Below are positions 58,432-64,000 of a stretch of DNA of 64,000 bases, one piece after another; the stretch's first letter is position 1, and each line of letters starts with the position of its first letter. The DNA is taken from the NCBI RefSeq assembly GCF_008831285.2, contig NC_045145.1:5518802-5582801 (forward strand). Reading direction: 5' to 3'. Source of the DNA: Nymphaea colorata. Its lineage: Eukaryota > Streptophyta > Magnoliopsida > Nymphaeales > Nymphaeaceae. The notes under the pieces were generated by a model that made no database searches, had not been told where the DNA came from, and saw nothing but the letters and a program-made list of their open reading frames with translations. The translations under genes were made by a program, and so were the position numbers.

Positions 58432-58914
58432 TGTTACAGGCCTGCCTAGGACTATGCCAAGACATACCGATAGCATTGCTGAGGCACGCCAAGGATTGCA
58501 GGCCGAAGGCGTCACACTTGGTTGGGTGTGACGAATTCCGCCAGCTGAGCAAGGGAGGCTAGCCGAAGAGCATCCATGACCACAGGCAAAGGTAGAGGAT
58601 TCTGACAAGACACGCGAGATTCTGCCAACTACAGACATGCACACAGTCGTGATGCATGATGGACAACTGGCTGTGGACTTACACATGACCGAAGGATGTT
58701 GACTGCAACAGATGTTGGGCGCAAGTGCTATCACAGAGCGCCGAGCGCTATAGAAGGCGGCCAAAAGTGACACCTAGGGAAGAGGCACACATCAAATGGA
58801 GTGTGTGGAAGAGTGAGCTATTTCGCTAAGGGAGGTTATTGCGGCCGAAGGCGCAGCCTATGCACAAGGAGCCAACACTGAGCCAGTCGATGGATATGGC
58901 CATAATCAAAGTGA
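58432..58914 (+). repeat. Truncated 3' LTR of element C
   Basis: Starts TGTTACAGGCCTGCCTAGG. Only the upstream 480 bp or so is present; it changes near 58,915 into the repeat shared with 40,960-41,690. Because the 5' LTR survives mainly as its downstream part, the two LTRs of C cannot be aligned with each other here. The start is inferred from the polypurine tract. Confidence 0.65.
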
Positions 58915-59610
58915 TGTTAAAATTTCCAGTCACTGTCTTCTTCAATCAAATCTCAAGGAATTCCAAAATGAAATTGATTTTAATCAATTCAACTCAACAG
59001 AATCAATCAATTGATGAAGGATTATGAGAATATTTCACTGAATTAATAGGAATCCCAAATTTTCCAAAGAAGATTGGGGTCACGGTCACTGTTCGGTGGA
59101 AACTGGTCTGATCACCGTCAGTCCTTGCCCGATTCTGATCAATTCGGATCATGATCAAACCACCTCCACTACAATTTTCTGATCAAATCTCCATCAAATC
59201 CCATCGTAATTCATTCATCATCAATTACAATCAATTTGAGCCGATCTAATTCAAGAATAGTCAATCTAAGGGCGGTGTTAGACAGCAGCCTGAATCAACA
59301 TCTGAATTCACTGGACCTCGTCAGCACTACTTAATCAAGCTCGATCCTTCAATCGAAGAACGAGACTGACAGATCTACACCTCATGTTAGACACGGATCT
59401 CCCAAATCACAGCGTGCATCAACATCACTCGATCTATCCAGATCGGGAACATATTCGATCCTTCAGCATAAATTCACCATGGAGAGTCGGTAGAATTACT
59501 TGTGTCGAAGATCCACTGGTTGTCGATTTCATTGGGAGGGTTGAACAGATTCTGTCAGACAAGTCTACTCGTCGTAATCGATGCTTGATCGTTGATCCCA
59601 CCATCGCCTC
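58915..59610. repeat. Second copy of the 40,960-41,690 repeat, cut by copia E
   Basis: Aligned in the same orientation with 40,960-41,690. It ends at ATCGCCTC where the copia LTR begins; the rest should lie beyond the right edge of the window on the far side of copia E. Confidence 0.85.
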
Positions 59611-59895
59611 TGTAGAAACACGCAGCGGAAGAAGAGAAGAAAAACAAACACTGGATTTACATGGAAAACCTGGGAACAAGGTGAAAAACCACGAGGAAGC
59701 TCTAACCTAGGGGCAAAACCGCAACCCTAGGAGAGAGAAACTTAATTCACTTAATCAACAATTACATTAAGTGATTAGAATAAAAGAGGGAGGAAGAGAG
59801 ACCCACCTAGGGAATCGAGCCCATCCTCGGTTCCCGCACCCATGGGTATCGGGTCCATATCCAGACCCAGTTCCCTATTACACGGTATTCTAACA
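59611..59895 (-). repeat. 3' LTR of copia E (285 bp)
   Basis: On the minus strand it runs from TGTTAGAATACCGTG (59,895) to GCGTGTTTCTACA (59,611). A short LTR is usual for copia. The last pol codons (TGT TAG) overlap its first bases. Confidence 0.88.
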
Positions 59896-61217
59896 CTCCC
59901 CCTCAAGCTTGGCATACATGTCAAACATGCCAAGCTTGCTAACATTCTTTTCAAATTGAGATGTACATAAGGCTTTGGATAGAGCATCTGCAATTTGATC
60001 TTCAGACTTCATATAAGGAAGGATCAACTCTTTGAATCTATGCGCTCCCATATGAAGTGGCGATCTATCTCCACATGTTTGGTTCTGTCATGCAGGACGG
60101 GATTATTTGCCAGGTTAATCGCAGACTTATTGTCACAATACATTTTCATCTTCTCTTCAATTTCAATTCTAATATCTGCTAGAAGAATATTTAGCCATAA
60201 CATCTCTGTAACCCCCATAGCAACAGCCCTGTATTCAGCCTCAGCATTGGATCTAGAACAGACCTCTTGCCTTTTACTCCTCCATACCACCAGGTTTCCC
60301 CCTAGAAAGATGCAGTACCCTGTGGTAGACCTTCTGGTATCCGTGCAACCAGCCCAATCGGCGTCAGAGTATCCTTCAATATTAAGCTTGTCTTGTCGTG
60401 TATACAGTAACTCTTTACCAGGGTTATTCTTCAGGTACCCCAACACTCTTTCTGCACTCTTCCAGTGACAATCAATAGGAACATGCATAAACTGACTCAA
60501 CACATTTACAGCATAAGTAATATCAGGGCGAGTAAGAGTAAGATAAATAAGTTTACCAACCAGCCTCTGATATCATCCTTTTTCTTCCTCATCCAGGTTG
60601 TTACCAGTTGTGATACTTATCTTTGTACCTGACTCCATTGGAGTTAGAAAGGGCATGCATCCCATTTTACCTGTCTCTTTCAGGAGGTCCAGAGTGTACT
60701 TCCTTTGGCTCATAACAAGCCATGTCTCTGATCGAGCAATCTCTATTCCCAGAAAGTACCTTAATTTTCTCAGATCTTTAAGGTCAAATTCAGCAGCCAA
60801 CCTCTACTTCATCTTCCTTTTCTCTTCTTCATCATCTCCTGTGACAATCATATCATTAACATACACAAGAAGAATGCTCACCAGGCCACTTCTCTGCTTA
60901 ATGAACAGGGTATGATCACCATTTTCTTGTTTGTACCCATTTGTCTTCATTATCACCCTCAGTCTTTCAAACCATGCTCTAGGGGATTGCTTCAGGTCGT
61001 ACAAAGCCTCCTTGAGATGACAGCATTTTCCACTTTGAGCATATCCGGGAGGCATGCTCATATAGACCTCCTCCTCTAGATGGCCGTTCAAGAAGGCGTT
61101 CTTGACATCAAGTTGGTCCATGCCCCACTTCTTTTGCACTACAAGTGCCAAGATGACCCTCAGAGTCTTCAGTTTTGCAACAGGAGCAAAGGTTTTAAGA
61201 TAGTCAATTCCGTATTT
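59890..61217 (-). pseudogene. Reverse transcriptase and RNase H of copia E
   Basis: Continues the pol frame after a TAA at about 61,219. RT shows WGMDQLDVKNAFLNGHLEEE, YMSMPPGYA, CCHLKEALYDLKQSPRAW and the catalytic motif as YVNDMIVTGDD (about 60,860) where copia elements have YVDD: one catalytic Asp is Asn, a G-to-A change on the coding strand. Stops occur near 60,805 (TAG) and 60,575 (TGA). Then LVGKLIYLTLTRPDI, YLKNNPGKELL and the RNase H part GYSDADWAGCTDTRRSTTGY, EAEYRAVAMGVTEMLWL, CDNKSAI and HDRTKHVEIDRHF. One base lost near 60,031 gives a premature stop; the other frame continues KSEDQIADALSKAL to the LTR. Confidence 0.92.
59896..59910 (-). other. Polypurine tract of copia E
   Basis: The minus strand reads AAGCTTGAGGGGGAG directly before the LTR start. 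Confidence 0.88.
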
Positions 61218-63065
61218 TTAGCTGAACCCCTTTGCAACTAGACGAGCTTTATACCATTCCACAGTGTCATCAGGTTTATACTTCACACTAAACACCCACT
61301 TGGAACCAACTAAGTGAGTCCCCTTGGAAAAATCGACCACTTCCCAAGTGTTGTTCTTTGCCAAGGCAACCATCTCCTCTGTCATAGCCTGTAGCCATTT
61401 AGGATCCTCTCTAGCATCATCCACACACCTGAGAATCATAGACATAGATAGAGTGGTAATAAAGCATTTGTATTCTTTACTGAGTTTTGAATATGAGACA
61501 AATCTTTGAATAGGGTGAGAAGTACATGACCTGGACCCCTTGCGCAGAGCTATGGGAAGCTCTTCATTCATTGGACTTGGTTCATTCGGGGAACTCACAG
61601 GATTGGGATTGGTCACATCAACAGTCTCAACCACATCTTTCTTCTTTCTAGTGTAAACCTGCTCAAACAAATGATCACGAGATGTGGGCTGATCATCCAC
61701 AGGGCCCCCTTCCACATGACTGTCTTTATCATCTCTGACTGTATCTTCCACACTGTGACTAAGTTTGTAGTCCAAGAAGTCAGTAAACTGAATAAGCTGA
61801 TTTGGAGAATACTCTTCCACACTATCCCCTATACACTCCCCCTGAAGAGGATTCACAGGAAAATACGCCTCATGTTCATGAAAGGTAACATTCTGGGAGA
61901 CATAGATTTTGGAGGTAGTAGGATCAAGACATTTATATCCCTTCTGAGTGGAGGAATACCCCAAGAAGACAGCTTTGATAGACCGAGGGTCAAGTTTCTT
62001 GATGGTGGGACTATGGTTATGAACAAAGCAAACACACCTGAACACCCGAGGAGTAAGAGGCCAGGGGTTATGAGTGGGACTAAGCACAGAGTAAGGAGTA
62101 CGGCCATTCAACACGCGAGTGGGCATACGGTTGATGAGGTGGGCACTAGTGAGGAGAGCATCGCCCCAGTAGCGCTTAGGAACGTGCCTGTGGAACATAA
62201 TAGCTCGAGTGACATCTAATAAATGGTGATTTTTACGTTCGGCCATGCCATTTTGAGGAGGAGTATAACTATAGGACGTCTTATGAACAATACCCTTGCC
62301 CCGTAGGAAGTCCTCCAGGGATTGAGAGACATACTCCCTGGCATTATCAGTACGGAAAATCTGAACAGAGGACTGAAATTGATTTTTGACAAAGGCAACA
62401 AATTTTTTGACAATGACAAGAACCTCACTGCGTTCTTTCAACAAGTACACGAACGTACAACGGGAGTAGTCATCAATCAGAGTCATAAAGTAATGGAAAC
62501 CACGACAAGTGGGTACTCCCGAAGGACCCCAAACATCAGAGTAAACCAAAGCAAAAGGACGAGTGGTTTTATTGATAGACAAAGGGTACGAAGCCCTAAC
62601 ATGCTTAGCAAACTGACACACTTCACATGTGAAGGAGTCCATGGAAACAGAAGTAAACAACCTAGGAAACAACTTCTTAATCAACTGGAATGGGAGATGT
62701 CCAAGGCGCTCGTGCCATCTCATAATGCTAGACCTGTCCTCCACGCCCGTCAACTGTCTGCTAGTGGCTGAGATGAGAGCAGAGGCAACCTGTACGGGCA
62801 GTCTGTAGAGGCCATCAATAACCGAACCAATCCCAATCTTCTTGCCCGTCACCAAGTCCTGCAGGGTACAATGATCAGCAGAGAAAATTAGATTACAATT
62901 GAGTCCTTTGGTGATACTACTAACAGATAACAGATTCATAGGAATATTGAGAACATGAAGAGCATTATGCAGAAGATATTTATTTAATAAGGACAAACTC
63001 CCTTTTCCAGCCACAGAGATCGAGGACCCATCAGCCATAGAAACGCGTTGCTGCCGTGAAGACAA
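61218..63065 (-). pseudogene. Integrase region and RT start of copia E (615-codon open stretch)
   Basis: The longest open frame in the window. It begins after the protease with QQRVSMADGSSISVAGKG, then the GAG-pre-integrase zinc domain WHERLGHLPFQLIKKLF...CEVCQFAKH (about 62,740-62,590). The integrase core has YSDVWGPSG, FRTDNAREYVSQ (about 62,330) and PPQNGMAERKNHHLLDV (about 62,265), which hold the D, D and E of the active site. A linker with EEYSPNQLIQFTDFLD follows, then the RT start DPKWLQAMTEEMVALAKN and ARLVAKGFS before the TAA. Antisense frames such as 61,671-62,219 are shadows. Confidence 0.93.
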
Positions 63066-64000
63066 TTTGTACTCTTAAAACATCTTAGGGTTTCCTGTCA
63101 TATGATGAGTAGCTCCACTGTCAACTACCCAATCACCAAGTAAGGGATTACCTTGATCACTTGTGGCAACAAGAGCTTGGGCTAACTGAGCTCCGTCAGA
63201 CGTGGAGGCTTCCTCCTTATTAGTAGATAACCGGCTGATATAAACTTGTAATTCCTTGATTTCGTCAGAGGAAAGCTTCAGTTTTTCAACACTGGGAGAG
63301 CTCGTATCAGGCACAGGAGGACCCCGCCTACCAGAGGGAGGACGACCACGTGTAAGCCTCTTCTCAGGATGAAGATCCCAACAAAAATAAACTGAGTGTC
63401 CCAACTTGTTACAGTGACTGCAACGTCGAATAGGACGTTGCCCAGTCCCTGGAGCATGACTAACAAAAGCAGAGGGTGAACTACCATGACTAGAGTCAAT
63501 ATGCATCACTTGACGGCATTGTTCCTCAGATTCCACCCGGGCATACACCTCCTCAATTCCAGGGGCCTCGTCACAGTTGAGAATTTGACTCCTAATGGAT
63601 TCAAATTCATCACGCAGACCTCCCAGAAAAATAAAAGTGCGGTCCATCCATTCTTTCTGTCAGTACAGTTCATGATCAGAACCACAATTCCAGTCATCTT
63701 TCACATGATAGTCCAGTTCCTCCCATTTAGTCTTCAGGGCTGCATAGAAGGATGCGGCAGACAAGTCACCCTGTTTAAGAGAACAAATGTTGCGTTTAAT
63801 CTAGTATGTACACAGGATTCTCTTTTTACGGCCATACATCCTCGCAAGCACAGTCCACATGTCATATGAGGTCGACTTTCACAAAATAAGGGGATGAATA
63901 TCAGCAGAAACAGAACTAATAATCCACACCTTAACTTGACTATCTTCCAACGCCCAAGTCGCCCATCCAGGATCAGTTTTACTAGGCGCAGGTTTCTCCC
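63066..64000 (-). pseudogene. gag and protease of copia E, 5' end outside window
   Basis: From the right edge leftward: gag wording (WKTDPGW-type start, TSYDMWTVLARMYGRKK, SAASFYAALKTKWEELDYH) with in-frame stops near 63,880 (TGA), 63,800 (TAG) and 63,660 (TGA). An open stretch from 63,647 contains FIFLGGLRDEFESIRSQI, the knuckle CSHCNKLGHSVYFC (about 63,420) and the protease DSGATHHMTGN (about 63,110) with its catalytic Asp. A TAA follows KMF near 63,076. Gag, knuckle and protease order is standard for Ty1/copia. Confidence 0.9.

Larger units (their letters stand above)
43261..58914 (+). mobile_element. Ty3/gypsy chromovirus C, split by element B
   Basis: The 5' LTR is in two parts: about 43,261-43,456 and 53,489-53,827, separated by element B. 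The primer-binding site TTGGTATCAGAGC is at 53,829-53,841. Gag and pol run to about 58,415 with a C-terminal chromodomain, then a polypurine tract (58,418-58,431) and a truncated 3' LTR (58,432-about 58,914). Gag, RT and integrase wording differs clearly from A and B, pointing to another chromovirus clade, Reina-like by my recollection. It is older than B, which sits inside it. The left limit of the 5' LTR is not resolved. Confidence 0.8.
59611..64000 (-). mobile_element. Ty1/copia element E, 3' part, runs off the window
   Basis: Runs right to left on the minus strand: gag, protease, integrase, reverse transcriptase, RNase H, polypurine tract, 3' LTR. Integrase before RT defines Ty1/copia. 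The coding region keeps a single reading frame from 64,000 to about 60,040, broken only by in-frame stop codons, with one base missing near 60,031. The 5' LTR and gag start lie beyond 64,000. It inserted at GCCTC in the repeat that ends at 59,610. Confidence 0.93.

Noticed and set aside
61671-62219. A 182-codon plus-strand frame opposite copia integrase
   Set aside because: Pure antisense shadow of a well-supported integrase frame.
1-64000. A new defence, biosynthetic or signalling gene cluster
   Set aside because: No intact host genes were found. Everything coding-like is retrotransposon or broken gene fragment.

Overview
This window reads as nuclear DNA of a flowering plant. The support is a kinesin-13A-like gene fragment, plant-type Ty3/gypsy chromoviruses and Ty1/copia elements whose primer-binding sites match plant initiator tRNA-Met, a TRIM, hAT-like non-autonomous elements, and broken gene pieces that still carry introns. 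I see no intact host gene, no bacterial or organellar gene order, no CRISPR array and no RNA gene. It looks like gene-poor, repeat-dense chromatin, possibly pericentromeric (inference). The species cannot be named from the sequence.

Layout. 1-3.1 kb: an unclassified GC-rich stretch, the decayed 3' end of a plant membrane-protein gene, and AT-rich spacer with a microsatellite. 3.1-12.0 kb: gypsy element A (+ strand, Tekay-like chromovirus, about 3-kb LTRs), with a hAT-like element inserted in its gag and its 3' LTR cut short. 12.0-16.5 kb: AT-rich spacer with segments repeated at 26.5-28.2 kb and a small inverted-repeat element. 16.5-23.5 kb: two arrays of a roughly 115-bp satellite, split by about 2.2 kb of palindromic TTATAACA-type sequence. 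23.7-24.6 kb: broken exons of a large ZFYVE26-like trafficking gene. 25.8-26.2 kb: a TRIM. 28.2-29.8 kb: the 5' exons of a kinesin-13A gene, with no motor domain.

31.9-40.2 kb: element D, a degenerate LTR element with a gag remnant, no recognisable pol, and its own hAT-like insertion. 40.2-42.8 kb: an inverted LTR fragment followed by a 2.2-kb element with about 400-bp inverted repeats. 43.4-58.9 kb: chromovirus C (+ strand); element B (- strand, sister of A) is inserted in its 5' LTR with a CTAGG target duplication. 59.6-64 kb: the 3' part of copia element E (- strand), which runs off the right edge.

How the parts relate. Nothing forms a working pathway. The value of the window is its layered history: B is younger than C, each hAT-like element is younger than its host, and E inserted into a repeat whose uninterrupted counterpart is at 41.6 kb. 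The reverse transcriptases are dead in different ways: a deletion removing motif A (A), stops and frameshifts (B), motif A Asp to Asn (C), and YVDD to YVND plus stops (E).

All homologies were made by eye and from memory. LTR edges are usually good to a few bases; edges of satellite and duplicated blocks to about 10-50 bases.
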